A DNA stretch of 64,000 nucleotides from VAXT01 sp035318925 (GTDB lineage Bacteria; Actinomycetota; Thermoleophilia; Gaiellales; Gaiellaceae). The DNA is taken from the NCBI GenBank assembly GCA_035318925.1, contig DATHDS010000025.1:31082-95081 (forward strand), in the 5' to 3' direction. The notes below the pieces were generated by a model that was given only the letters and a program-made list of their open reading frames with translations, had not been told where the DNA came from and made no database searches. Positions 12,001 to 19,742 of this stretch are shown piece after piece. The first letter of the stretch is position 1, and each line of letters opens with the position of its first letter. The position numbers and the translations under genes are program-made.

Positions 12001-15000
12001 CGGCGCTTGCGACACGTTCGCGGGCTCGTGGACGAGCGTGACGAGCCCGGACTCGGTCGCCTCGGGCAACTGCTACGCCTACCGCTATCGGATCGCCGAC
12101 CTCGCCGGCAATGTCGCGACCTACCCGTCCGGGAACGTGGCGAAGGTCGACACCTCGGCTCCTTCGGTGCCCAGCATCTCCTTCTCGTCCCTGACGAACG
12201 CCGTGACGAGCGGCCAGACGGTGTACTTCCGGGCCGGCGTCGCCGGTGGCTTCACGGTCACGGGCTCGTCCAGCGACGGCCAGTCGGGCATCGCCTCCTA
12301 CGCCTTCCCGGCGCTCGGCTCCGGCTGGAGCGGCAGCCCGTCGGGCGCGAGCGATGCCTACAGCTTCAGCTCCTCGGCCGCCGATCCGACCGAGCCGTTG
12401 AACGTGACGGTGCAGAACAACGCGGGTCTCACCTCGAGCCCCGGCGCGTTCACGGTTACGGCGGACGGCACCGCCCCGGTCAGTTCGATCGCCTGCGACA
12501 GCAGCGCCTGCTCCGGCGGCTGGTACACGAGCGCCGTCTCGGTCAGCCTCTCCGCGAGCGACGCCGGCTCTGGCCTCCAGGAGATCCGTTTCACGACCGA
12601 CGGCACCGACCCGAGCCCGATCAACGGCACGGTCTACAGCGCCCCGTTCAGCGTCGGCGTGACGACGACCGTCAAGTTCCGCGCCTACGACCAGCTCGGA
12701 AACGAGGAGTCGGTGGGTTCGCAGCTCGTCCAGGTCGACAGCTCCGCTCCCTCGGCGCCCACGCTCTCCTTCGGGTCCTTCCAGAACGCTGTTCTCGCGG
12801 GCGGAGTCATCTGGTACCGCCCGAGCGCTTCGAGCGGCCAGTTCGCCGTCACCGCGAGCTCGAGCGACTCGGAGTCCGGCATCGCCGGCTACACCTTCCC
12901 GGCCCCTGCAACCGGCTGGTCGCGGTCGATCAGCGGCGCGACCGCCACCTACAGCCACTCCGGCTCGCCATCCAACCCGGTCGAGCCAAACGATGTCAGC
13001 GCCCAGAACAACGCCGGTCTCTCCTCAGCGCCGACGAGCTTCACGGCCGACCCCGACGGCACCGCGCCGCTGAGCTCGATCACCTGCGACGGTGCCGCCT
13101 GCTCTGCCGGCTGGTACACGAGCTCGGTTTCGGTCAGCCTCTCGGCTAGCGACACCGAGTCAGGCCTCGCCGAGATCCGCTACACGACCGACGGCTCCGA
13201 TCCAGGCCCCGGCAACGGCGCGGTCTACTCGGGCGCGTTCAGCGTCGGCACGACGACGACCGTTCGCTACCGCGCCTACGACCAACTCGGGAACGAGGAG
13301 GCGATCGGCCAGCAGCTGATTCGCATCGACGGAAGCGCGCCAGCAGCACCTGCGCTCAGCCTGAGCGAGAGCCCGGCGAGCCCGAACCAGCACGTCTCGG
13401 GCACGACGCTCTACTACAACCCGCAGGGCTCGAGCTCCGGCACCTTCACCGTCGATGCCGCGACGAGCGACCCCGGCTCGGGCATCGACCGCGTCAGCTT
13501 CGCGGCGCTCACCGGAATGACGGGTGGCGGCGACGACACGACGAGCCCATACCAGGCGACCTACGACTGGAGCTCGGGCTCGAGCGCTTCCGGCGCCCAG
13601 ACCGTCGTCGCGCACAACAACGCCGGCCTCACGTCGAGCGCGACCTTCACCGTCACCCCCGACACGACGGCGCCGAGCGGCCAGACGATCGACAACGACG
13701 GCGGGCCGTACTACACGACGCTCTCCGTATCGCTCACGATCGCGAACGGCTCCGATTCCGGCTCGGGCCTCGACGCCTCGTCTGGGGTCGTCGAGCGCCA
13801 GTCCGCGACGCTGACGAGCGACAGCTGCGTCACGTGGAGCGGCTGGAGCCCGGTCAGCCTCGTCGGCGGGGCGGACACGAGCGTGGTCGCCGGCAACTGC
13901 TACCGCTACCGCTACTCGATCTCGGACAACGTCGGTAACCAGTCGAGCCCATCCTCGACGAGCGGCACGGCCAAGATCGACACGTCGGCCCCGTCCGCTC
14001 CGACCATCTCCTTCTCCGCGCTGACGAACGCCTCCGTGAGCGGCCAGACGGTCTACTTCCGCTCCGGCGCCGCCGGCGGCTTCACCGTCACGGCCGACTC
14101 GAACGACGCCCAGTCGGGCATCGATTTCTATGCATTCCCCACGCTCGGGCCGGGTTGGAGCGGCACGACTTCGGGCGCCGCCACGGATTACACGTTCAGC
14201 TCGTCGGCCTCCGACCCGGCCGAGCCGAACAATGTCACTGCCCAGAACAACGCCGGCGTCACCTCGAGCCCCTCGTCGTTCACGGTCACGCCGGACGGCA
14301 CCGCGCCGGCCAGCTCGATCAGCTGCGACAGCGCCGCCTGCGCCGGCAACTGGTACACGAGCTCGGTGTCGGTCGCCCTCTCGGCGAGCGACGCGGCCTC
14401 GGGCGTCCAGGAGATCCGCTACACGACCGACGGCTCGGTTCCAGGCCCGGGCAACGGCACGGTCTACTCGACCCCGTTCAGCCTCGGGGCGACGACGACC
14501 GTCAAGTTCCGCGCCTACGACCTGGTCGGCAACGCGGAGTCCGTCAACACCCAGCTCGTCCAGATCGACACCTCCGCTCCGGCGGCGCCCGCGCTCACGC
14601 TCAGCGAGAGCCCGGCGAGCGCCAAGCAGTACGTCTCGGGGACGACGCTCTTCTACAACCCGCAGGGCGCAAACGCAGGCAACTTCACGGTCGACGCGGC
14701 GACAAGCGACGCACAGTCCGGCATCGACCATGTCGCGTTCCCGGCACTCGGCGGAATGACCGGCGGCGGCAACGATTCCTCGAGCCCGTATCAGGGCAGC
14801 TACTCCTGGACGAGCGCGAGCGGCGCCTCCGGAGCGCAGACCGTGACCGCGCACAACAATGCCGGTCTCACGAGCAGCGCGAGCTTCGCCGTCACGCCTG
14901 ACACGGCTCCCCCGACGGGCGGCTCGGTCGACTACGTGGACGGATATGCCGTCGGCTCGGTCACGATCACGACGGCCGACGGCGCCGACGCGCTCTCCGG

Positions 15001-18000
15001 TGTCGATGCTGCCTCCGGCGTCATCGAGCGCGACACGACGAACCTCGTCAGCGGCGCCTGCGATCCGTTCCCGGGCAGCTGGAGCGCGGTCACCTCACCC
15101 GACTCGACGATCTCCGCCGGCCATTGCTACCAGTACCGCTACCGCGTCTCGGACAACGTCGGCAACAACGCCGTCTACACCTCGACGAACGTCGTCAAGG
15201 TCTCCGTCAGCGCGCCGAGCGCGCCGGCCCTGACGCTCGCCGAGGCGCCGAGCAACGCAAATCAGTTCGTCGCCGGCACGACCCTCTTCTACAACCCGAC
15301 CGGCGCCAACTCGGCCACCTTCACCGTCACCGCAATCGTGGCCGACTCCGGCGGCTCCGGCATCGACCGGATCAGCTTCCCGGCGCTCGCCGGGATGACC
15401 GGTGGCGGCGACGACACGACGAGCCCGTACCTGGGCAGTTACGACTGGAACTCCGGCAGCAGCGCCTCCGGTGCGCAGACGGTGACCGTCCACAACAACG
15501 CGGGCCTAACGAGCTCGGCGACCTTCACCGTCACGCCCGACACGGCTCCCCCGACCGGCCAGAGCGCGACCGTCACCGGTGGCTACTACACGAGTCTCTC
15601 GGTCCCGGTCACGCTCGCGAACGGCTCCGACGCGCTCTCGGGCGTCGACGCTTCCTCGGCAGTGCTCGAGCGCGAGACCGCGACGCTCGCCAACGGCAGT
15701 TGCGTCGGCTGGTCGGGCAGCTGGAACACGGTCAGCCTCACCGGCGGCGCGGACACGACCGTGCAGTCGAACCACTGCTACCACTACCGCTACTCGATCT
15801 CGGACAACGTCGGCAACCAGTCCGGCCCCTCCACCTCGAGCGCCGACGCGAAGGTCGACGCAACGAACCCGGTCACGGGCGACGACGCGCCGGCCGGCTG
15901 GAGCAACGCCGCCGTGACGGTGACGCTGTCCGTCACCGAGACGGGCTCGGGCGTCGCCTCCACTGTCTACCGCGTCGACGGCGGCTCGTACCAGGCCGGC
16001 ACCACGATCCTGATCCCGGCCCCAGCCGATCACTCGAACGACGGCGTGCACACGATCGACTACCGCTCGACCGACAACGCTGGTAACGCCGAACCGCTCC
16101 AGACGACGGCGGTTCGCATCGACACGACGCTCCCGACGACGACCGACGACGCCCCCGCCGGTTGGCGCGACTCGGCGGTCACCGTCACGCTGAGCCCGGC
16201 CGACGCCCTCTCGGGCATCGCCTCGACGCAGTACCGCATCGACGGCGGATCCTTCCAGAGCGGCGTCTCGATCTCGGTCCCGGCTCCGGCCGACCACTCG
16301 AACGACGGCGTGCACACGATCGACTACCGCTCGACCGACAACGCTGGTAACGCCGAGCCGCTCCAGACGACGGCGGTTCGCATCGACACGCAGCTGCCGA
16401 GCGGCGCGCTGACCGCGCCCGTCGACGGTGCCCACGTGAACGGCTCGGTCGCGATCTCGGCCTCCGCAGGCGACCTGCCCTCGGGAGTCGCCTCGGTCGA
16501 GTTCCTCGTCCGGCCGAACGGCTCCGGCTCCTTCAGCACGATCTCGACGGACACAACGGCGCCCTACGACGCCGCCTGGGATTCCACGGGCGCGGCCGAG
16601 GGCGATGCAGAACTCGAGGTCGTCGTCGTCGACAATGCGGGCCTCTCGGTCACCTCCGCGATTCGCACGGTCGTCGTCGACAACCCGCCGGTGCCGACGC
16701 TCGCCGATCCGGGCGCGAACCTGGCGGGCTCCGTGACGCTGAATGCGGCGTCCCAGGCCGATACCGCCCAGGTCGTCTTCGAGCGCAGCCCGGCCGGCGC
16801 GGGCACGTGGACGCAGATCGCAACCGACACGAGCGCACCGTTCTCGGCCGACTTCGATACGACCAGCGTCGGGGACGGCCACTACGACTTCCGCGCCGTC
16901 GCCACAGACCTCGGCGGCTTCGACGGCACGAGCGCACTCCGTACCGCGCTCGTGGACAACACCGCGCCGGGCGTGTCCGTGAGCGATCCGGCGGACGGCG
17001 CGGTCGTCGGCGGGGCGAACGTCCACATCGCTGCGATCGCATCTGACCTCGGCGCGGGCGTCGCGTCCGTGCGCTTCGAGCAGCGACCGGCAGGTAGTGG
17101 CGCATTCACGGCGGTCGGCACCGACACAACGCAGCCGTACGAGGCGAGCTGGGATGCAACCGGTCTCAGCGGAAGCTACGAGCTCCGAGCGGTCGCGACC
17201 GACGCTGCGGGCAACCCGGCGACCGCGACCACCGTCACGGTGACCGTCGACACGACGGCCGCAAGCGTGACGCTCGAGGACCCGGGCGCGCTCCTCCGTG
17301 GCGTCGTCAACCTCGCGGCAAACGCACCGAGCGGTGCCGTGGCGAGCGTCTCCTTCGAGCGCCGCCCGGCCGGTGGCAGTTGGACGAGGATCGCCCTCGA
17401 CACGACTCGGCCGTGGAGCGCGGCGTTCGACACGAAGAGCGTCGCCGACGGCGTCTACGACCTGCGGGCCCAGGCGCTCGGCGGCGCAGGGCAGGTGCTC
17501 GCAACGCACTCGCGCGACCGCATCTCGATCGACAACACGGCGCCCACGATGCTCTCGGTGACCCCGGCGGACGGCTCGGTCGTCTCGCCGGTGACGAGCA
17601 TCGCGCTCGTCGCAAGCGAGCCGGTCTCCGCGGTTCAGGGCGCCACCCTCGACGGCTCTGCAGCCCCGGCGCAGATCTCCGGCTCCGACGTCACGTTTTC
17701 GACCAGCCCGCTCGGCCTCGGTGCCCACACGCTGATCGGTGCCTTCGTCGACGCAGCCGGCAACAGGGGTGCCTTCGCCGTTCACTTCACGGTCAAGGTC
17801 AAGGCCCATGCACCGCTCATCCTCCGGGTGGACAAGCCCAAGACCGCGACTCGGTCCCGCGGGACCGAGTGCGTCTTCGGCGTCTCGATCTTCCTCTCGG
17901 GCCATGCCCGGGTTCAAGCCACCCTCGTGAGCCCGACGGGCCGGCGGCTCCGCGCGCTGAAGACGAACCTGTCCGCCGGCCGGCACTCGCTGCGCTTCAT

Positions 18001-18427
18001 CGTCCCAACCGCCTCGCTCCCCCCGGGCCGGTACACAATCCTCGTCGTCGCGACCGCCCCAGACGGGTCGAAAGCACACAAGCGCGTGTACGTGAAGGTC
18101 GCCGCCGCGCAGACGACCGTGAACACCCACGCGGAGAACACGACCATCTCGAGGGAGGTCGTGACCCCGGTCGCGCCGTCCTCCGGCCCAAGCGTCGTCG
18201 CGGCAGCCCCGGACTCCACGACGCCGCCTGCTCGCACGAGCAAGCCCGAGCCGAAGAAGCAGCCCCCGCGCGCGAAGAACGGGGCGCTCGAGGCGGCGAG
18301 CCGCTACGCCGGCAGCTCCAGGCCGGGCCACACCTTCGCCCTGGCCGGCATCCTCCTTCTCCTCGGCGGCGCGCTCGCGTTCCTGATCAAGATGGAGCTG
18401 GGACGCATGCTCGCGCCGCGGCGTTAG
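3089..18427 (+). CDS. Giant secreted, membrane-anchored Ig-like repeat protein
   Basis: This is an unbroken gene for about 5,112 residues. I chose the ATG at 3089 because it gives a compact signal peptide (MRR then a hydrophobic run ATFLGLLACVLAA) behind an AGGGA element; an in-frame ATG at 3017 would add 24 residues. The order is: signal peptide; an N-terminal beta-rich domain ending LPYVIDPA (about 30-210); a lectin-like beta domain (about 212-425); 13 near-identical 100-101-residue Ig-like repeats (about 428-1734); then about 3,000 residues of diverged Ig-like modules. Four of the diverged modules resemble chitobiase/CHB_HEX_C domains with a TTDG(T/S)DP-type motif and a paired-cysteine entry. 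The end is a Lys/Pro-rich linker, one hydrophobic helix (FALAGILLLLGGALAFLI) and a basic tail. No LPXTG sortase motif and no enzyme domain were seen. The likely role is a long cell-surface adhesin or stalk. Confidence 0.88.
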   Translation: MRRATFLGLLACVLAAISMTSIQGEDASSPTLLGRALHLDALGAPRPDAPLARRTAPGVDVRIDRRGFEVAGPKTLVSLNGLDTGKAGWARYARGASRRTSFGRETIVVAPQKTEQFLTVDQRQGPKTWRWRLAAGELQPIVGDDGAVGLWSGHALASVHVDPVALLDTAGHDVTPSGLRWSLARDRRGWLLELRVDDAHLPLPYVIDPAITYVAAGGGNNAGGATTLVITKPAGVVENNLLVAQVTVRGGTGIGAITSPGWTSTAPGWATLRQDYTNVNASQTFWKVAGAAEPATYTWSWGATSAKASGGIIALKGVDNAAPVDQFGGSMNGTSTTNILAPSITTQTANTMLIGLFGSTSSPSTNVTPPASMTERYEDASTSGVSTRNEGATEPFAAVGATGTRTATTDQIGSSIGQLIALKLDTTNPTGSVTAPAAAAIVRGNAVTVSSDSADGGSGVANAQFQRSPAGAGVWTNIVAADTTSPYSVAWDTTAVADGLYDLRVVTTDNAANTFTSALITNVRVDNTNPTGAVTAPAASANVRGNAVTVSSNSLDGGSGVANAQFQRSPAGGGVWTNIGAADTTSPYSVAWDTTAVADGLYDLRVITTDNAGNTFTSALITNVRVDNTNPTGSVTAPAASANVTGNAVTVSSNSLDGGSGVANAQFQRSPAGGGVWTNIGAADTTSPYSVAWDTTAVADGLYDLRVITTDNAGNTFTSALITNVRVDNTNPTGAVTAPAASANVRGNAVTVSSDSADGGSGVANAQFQRSPAGGGVWTTISIDNSSPYSIAWDTTAVADGLYDLRVITTDNVGKTFTSALITNVRVDNTNPTGSLTAPASAAIVRGNAVTVSSNSLDGGSGVASAAFQRSPAGVGVWTTISTDNSSPYSIAWDTTAVADGLYDLRVITTDNAGNTFTSGLVTNVRVDNTNPTGSVTAPAASANVTGNAVTVSSNSLDGGSGVANAQFQRSPAGGGTWTNIGAADTTSPYSVAWDTTAVADGLYDLQVITTDNAGNTFTSPLITNVRVDNTNPTGSVTAPASSANVRGAAVTVSSDSADAGSGVANAQFQRSPAGAGVWTNIGAADTTSPYSVAWDTTSLADGLYDLRVITTDNVGKTFTSALVTNVRVDNTNPTGAVTGPASGVTVRGNAVTVTSDSADGGSGVANAQFQRSPAGGGVWTNIGAADTTSPYSVAWDTTAVADGLYDLRVVTTDSAGNTFNSAFVTNVRVDNTNPTGSVTAPAASANVRGAAVTVSSDSADGGSGVANAQFQRSPAGGGVWTNIGAADTTSPYSVAWDTTALADGLYDLRVITTDNVGNTFTSALVTNVRVDNTNPTGSITAPAASANVRGVVVTVSSNSADGGSGVQQADFQRSPAGAGTWTTIATDNSSPYSVAWDTTAVADGLYDLRGVTTDNAGNTFTSALVTNVRVDNTNPTGSITAPAASANVRGAAVTVSSNSADGGSGVQQADFQRSPAGAGTWTTIATDNSSPYSVAWATTAVADGLYDLRVVTTDNAGNSLTSVLVTNVRVDNTNPSGSVTAPAASANVNGAAVTVSSNSADGGSGVANAQFQRSPAGSGVWTNIGAADTTSPYSVAWDTTAVADGLYDLRVVTTDNAGNSLTSVLVTNVRVDNTNPTGSVTAPGAGANVTGNAVPVSSDSADGGSGVASAQFQRSPAGAGVWTTIATDNSSPYSVAWDTTALADGSYDLRLITTDNAGNTFTSAVRTVTVDNSAPAAPALSFDSFTNASATGSTVYYRTGVAGGFTVTGTASDPQSGLDYLTFPGLGSGWTGGGADMSAPYNGVYTFNTSANDPTEPNDVTATNNVGITSSPASFTVTPDSLAPVSSILCDGGTCAGGWYTSAVSVSLSANDGGSGLQEIRFTTDGTDPSPINGSVYATPFSVPATMTVKFRSYDTVGNEEAVASQLVRIDTSAPSAPSLTLSESPASGNQHVSGATLYYNPQGGNSGSFTVDASASDAQSGIEKVTFPALTGMTGGGDDTSSPYQGFYSWTASTTGSGAQTVTARNNAALTSSANFTVTPDTTAPGSQTATLVGGLYYTSASVAFTTGDGSDSGAGLNTSSGLVERASATLSNGTCTGGFSSFGGSYSSPDSSVVSGNCYRYRFTIADNVGNVSIAVVTADAKVDTSAPTGTMGDPGANLRGTVALTSTNGDPESGVATVTYQHSPAGQNTWTANAASWDTTGVADGLYDLRVTVTNNAGTTTNSAIVANRRIDNTAPSASMDDPGSPLSETVTLTSTASDVSGSGLDTATFQYSYQGTGPWTTIGTDSSAPFSVDWDTTAGLDGRYNLRVIASDVAGNSTTSSTVTNRKIQNLPPLVNITAPGNYINAASPSPFTITTTTETPQFAADNVEFFRCTDGSANCSTGIFASIGVDFTSPYTASWAQASEPEGNRTLKAVVTDVDGGTGEDIFNVTIDRTAPTGSITGPGGGAYVGGTTVAVSSDSADTLSGVGQVVFQRSPAGQNIWAAIATDTTLPYSVNWDTTSLSDGAFDLRAVTTDLAGNSFNGPVRTVNVDNTGPTATQDDPGANLRARATLSSSSSDPAGIAQVVFQRSAAGQSTWTPIATDTTFPYSTSFDTTAVADGLYDFRIVATDSVGNPTSSAPVVNRRVDNTSPSATMTSPGANIRATVSLGSTTSDSGSGMASVRYERSPAGQNTWTAIGTSSTSPYSLNFDSTAVGDGLYDLRAVATDVAGNSTTSAAVTGIRVDNTPPDATMNDPGANIGGTIGLTSTTSDGGSGINTVTYQYSQAGQASWTTTPASWNTTLLGDGLYDLRVIATDNAGNSTTSAVVADRRVDNGAPTISISQPGTYVNGSDADPFTVTASSPDTDLANVQFFACDNASANCSAGNWVLLGTDTSAPYSAAWVLPGADGNRALRALATDLASNAGQAIHNVLVDRAAPSGGSVSYLDGYDTTGSLAITTSNGTDSGSGVDAASGVIQRDAVALAAGACDTFAGSWTSVTSPDSVASGNCYAYRYRIADLAGNVATYPSGNVAKVDTSAPSVPSISFSSLTNAVTSGQTVYFRAGVAGGFTVTGSSSDGQSGIASYAFPALGSGWSGSPSGASDAYSFSSSAADPTEPLNVTVQNNAGLTSSPGAFTVTADGTAPVSSIACDSSACSGGWYTSAVSVSLSASDAGSGLQEIRFTTDGTDPSPINGTVYSAPFSVGVTTTVKFRAYDQLGNEESVGSQLVQVDSSAPSAPTLSFGSFQNAVLAGGVIWYRPSASSGQFAVTASSSDSESGIAGYTFPAPATGWSRSISGATATYSHSGSPSNPVEPNDVSAQNNAGLSSAPTSFTADPDGTAPLSSITCDGAACSAGWYTSSVSVSLSASDTESGLAEIRYTTDGSDPGPGNGAVYSGAFSVGTTTTVRYRAYDQLGNEEAIGQQLIRIDGSAPAAPALSLSESPASPNQHVSGTTLYYNPQGSSSGTFTVDAATSDPGSGIDRVSFAALTGMTGGGDDTTSPYQATYDWSSGSSASGAQTVVAHNNAGLTSSATFTVTPDTTAPSGQTIDNDGGPYYTTLSVSLTIANGSDSGSGLDASSGVVERQSATLTSDSCVTWSGWSPVSLVGGADTSVVAGNCYRYRYSISDNVGNQSSPSSTSGTAKIDTSAPSAPTISFSALTNASVSGQTVYFRSGAAGGFTVTADSNDAQSGIDFYAFPTLGPGWSGTTSGAATDYTFSSSASDPAEPNNVTAQNNAGVTSSPSSFTVTPDGTAPASSISCDSAACAGNWYTSSVSVALSASDAASGVQEIRYTTDGSVPGPGNGTVYSTPFSLGATTTVKFRAYDLVGNAESVNTQLVQIDTSAPAAPALTLSESPASAKQYVSGTTLFYNPQGANAGNFTVDAATSDAQSGIDHVAFPALGGMTGGGNDSSSPYQGSYSWTSASGASGAQTVTAHNNAGLTSSASFAVTPDTAPPTGGSVDYVDGYAVGSVTITTADGADALSGVDAASGVIERDTTNLVSGACDPFPGSWSAVTSPDSTISAGHCYQYRYRVSDNVGNNAVYTSTNVVKVSVSAPSAPALTLAEAPSNANQFVAGTTLFYNPTGANSATFTVTAIVADSGGSGIDRISFPALAGMTGGGDDTTSPYLGSYDWNSGSSASGAQTVTVHNNAGLTSSATFTVTPDTAPPTGQSATVTGGYYTSLSVPVTLANGSDALSGVDASSAVLERETATLANGSCVGWSGSWNTVSLTGGADTTVQSNHCYHYRYSISDNVGNQSGPSTSSADAKVDATNPVTGDDAPAGWSNAAVTVTLSVTETGSGVASTVYRVDGGSYQAGTTILIPAPADHSNDGVHTIDYRSTDNAGNAEPLQTTAVRIDTTLPTTTDDAPAGWRDSAVTVTLSPADALSGIASTQYRIDGGSFQSGVSISVPAPADHSNDGVHTIDYRSTDNAGNAEPLQTTAVRIDTQLPSGALTAPVDGAHVNGSVAISASAGDLPSGVASVEFLVRPNGSGSFSTISTDTTAPYDAAWDSTGAAEGDAELEVVVVDNAGLSVTSAIRTVVVDNPPVPTLADPGANLAGSVTLNAASQADTAQVVFERSPAGAGTWTQIATDTSAPFSADFDTTSVGDGHYDFRAVATDLGGFDGTSALRTALVDNTAPGVSVSDPADGAVVGGANVHIAAIASDLGAGVASVRFEQRPAGSGAFTAVGTDTTQPYEASWDATGLSGSYELRAVATDAAGNPATATTVTVTVDTTAASVTLEDPGALLRGVVNLAANAPSGAVASVSFERRPAGGSWTRIALDTTRPWSAAFDTKSVADGVYDLRAQALGGAGQVLATHSRDRISIDNTAPTMLSVTPADGSVVSPVTSIALVASEPVSAVQGATLDGSAAPAQISGSDVTFSTSPLGLGAHTLIGAFVDAAGNRGAFAVHFTVKVKAHAPLILRVDKPKTATRSRGTECVFGVSIFLSGHARVQATLVSPTGRRLRALKTNLSAGRHSLRFIVPTASLPPGRYTILVVATAPDGSKAHKRVYVKVAAAQTTVNTHAENTTISREVVTPVAPSSGPSVVAAAPDSTTPPARTSKPEPKKQPPRAKNGALEAASRYAGSSRPGHTFALAGILLLLGGALAFLIKMELGRMLAPRR
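4370..8290 (+). repeat. 13 tandem 300/303-bp repeats encoding Ig-like domains
   Basis: The units begin at 4370, 4673, 4976, 5279, 5579, 5879, 6182, 6485, 6788, 7091, 7391, 7691 and 7994, each opening with Asn-Pro-(Thr/Ser)-Gly. There are two length classes that differ by one codon in the same loop: 303 bp with a GAADTTSPYS-type loop and 300 bp with a TDNSSPYS-type loop (units 4, 5, 10, 11, 13). Long stretches are identical at the DNA level between units, which indicates recent duplication or gene-conversion homogenisation. All units stay in frame. Confidence 0.93.
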
Positions 18428-19314
18428 CGAACGAGCACCTCGACGGCGAAAGCCGCTGCAATCGCCAGCAGCGCTGCTCCGATCCCCCGCCGCAACTGTG
18501 TCTCCGAGATGCGGCCGGTGACTCTGGCCCCGAACCATGCGCCCGGAAGGGCTCCCGCAAGCCCGGCCGCTACGAGATCCCATTCGACCTCGAGGCGGGC
18601 CGCGTGCGCGGCGAATCCGGCGACTCCGAGAAAGAAGCCGACGACGAGGTTCGTGCCGACGGCGCGCCGCGTGTCCAGCCCGACCGAGCGCAGCAGCGCG
18701 GGCATCCGCAAGGTGCCGAGGATGACCCCGAGCGCCCCGCCGACCAGGCCGATCACGAAGCCGAACGCAGCGGCGGAGCGAAGGCGCGGCGACGGAGCCG
18801 GCCGTGCTCGAAACGGCGCGATGAGCAGGTCGACCCCGTTCCAGGCCAGGACGGCCGCGATCCCCCCGAGGAGCGCCCGCGTCGGAACCAGGTGGCCCGT
18901 CAACGCGCCAATGACCGCGCCGACCACCGAGGTCGGAGCCATCCACGCGACCACGCGCCAGTCCACCCGTCCCTCACGCGCGTGACGGAGCCCACCGGAG
19001 GCCGCCGCCGCGGCGCTGATCGCGATGTTCGTCCCGGCGGCCGCGCTCGCGTTCCCCGCAGCGAGCAGCATCGCCGGCAGCCGCAACGTGCCGAGCACGA
19101 GGCCCACGGCCGAGCCGAGATATCCCGCGACGAACGACGCCGCGAAGGCTAGGAGGAGCTGCCAGGCCTCCAGAGCGGCTCCTCGGCGCCTGCGTTCGCC
19201 GCCCGCGCGAGGATGAAGAGGAGGTCGGAGAGGCGGTTCAGATAGACGAGCGCGAGCTGGTTCAACTCCAGCTCCTCGGCCGCTTCGAGCGCTTTCCGCT
19301 CGGCACGGCGACAA
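18424..19314 (-). CDS. TauE/SafE-family (DUF81) membrane permease
   Basis: The protein has two matched halves of hydrophobic helices, each opening with a Gly-rich motif (GSAVGLVLGTLRLPAMLL and GGALGVILGTLRMPALLR), the internal repeat expected of the sulfite exporter TauE/SafE family. The membrane part begins about 48 residues after the most upstream ATG. The first 48 residues are Arg/Pro-rich and overlap the end of the cobalamin adenosyltransferase gene by 166 nt, so the real start is probably further downstream, perhaps a non-ATG codon near 19173 behind a GAGGAG element. Its stop codon overlaps that of the convergent giant gene. The substrate is unknown. Confidence 0.82.
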   Translation of the reverse strand: MSPCRAESARSGRGAGVEPARARLSEPPLRPPLHPRAGGERRRRGAALEAWQLLLAFAASFVAGYLGSAVGLVLGTLRLPAMLLAAGNASAAAGTNIAISAAAAASGGLRHAREGRVDWRVVAWMAPTSVVGAVIGALTGHLVPTRALLGGIAAVLAWNGVDLLIAPFRARPAPSPRLRSAAAFGFVIGLVGGALGVILGTLRMPALLRSVGLDTRRAVGTNLVVGFFLGVAGFAAHAARLEVEWDLVAAGLAGALPGAWFGARVTGRISETQLRRGIGAALLAIAAAFAVEVLVR

Positions 19315-19730
19315 ACGGCGCGCGCGACATGGAGCCGCGCCGCCAGTTCTGACCCGCCCGGAAGGACGAAGCTCGTCAGCTCCGGAAGGTCGGCGTTGAA
19401 CCGGTCGCAGTCGCGCTCGAGGGCGGTGATCTGCTCGTGCGTGATCCGAAGGCGGTCGGTGACCCCGAACGGAACCGAGAGGTCTGCCCCGAGGTCGAAG
19501 AGCTCGTTCTGAACGCGCGTCAGCACTTGACGAAGCTCGTCCGGGACGTCGGTCGCGAGCACCAGGCCGAGCAGCGAGTTCAGCTCGTCGACACCGCCGA
19601 ACGCCGCGATCCGGCAGTCGATCTTCGGGACGCGGGTGCCGTCGCCGAGGCTCGTCTCGCCGCGGTCGCCGCCGCCCGTGTAGATCCGGGTCAGTCGGAC
19701 CGGCTCATCCCGCTCGCGGGGCATGGGCAT
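19149..19730 (-). CDS. PduO-type ATP:cob(I)alamin adenosyltransferase
   Basis: The protein has 193 residues, the usual length for this family. The N-terminal YTGGGDRGETSLGDG loop binds ATP, FGGVDELNSLLG follows, and the C-terminal part holds the conserved CRRAERK segment and the NRLSDLLF helix. It adenosylates reduced cobalamin to make coenzyme B12, needed for example by methylmalonyl-CoA mutase. No B12-dependent enzyme is in the window. It is divergent from the GNAT gene with only 12 bp between starts, and the TauE-like gene follows it with overlap. Confidence 0.94.
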   Translation of the reverse strand: MPMPRERDEPVRLTRIYTGGGDRGETSLGDGTRVPKIDCRIAAFGGVDELNSLLGLVLATDVPDELRQVLTRVQNELFDLGADLSVPFGVTDRLRITHEQITALERDCDRFNADLPELTSFVLPGGSELAARLHVARAVCRRAERKALEAAEELELNQLALVYLNRLSDLLFILARAANAGAEEPLWRPGSSS

Positions 19731-19742
19731 AGATTACGGCGC

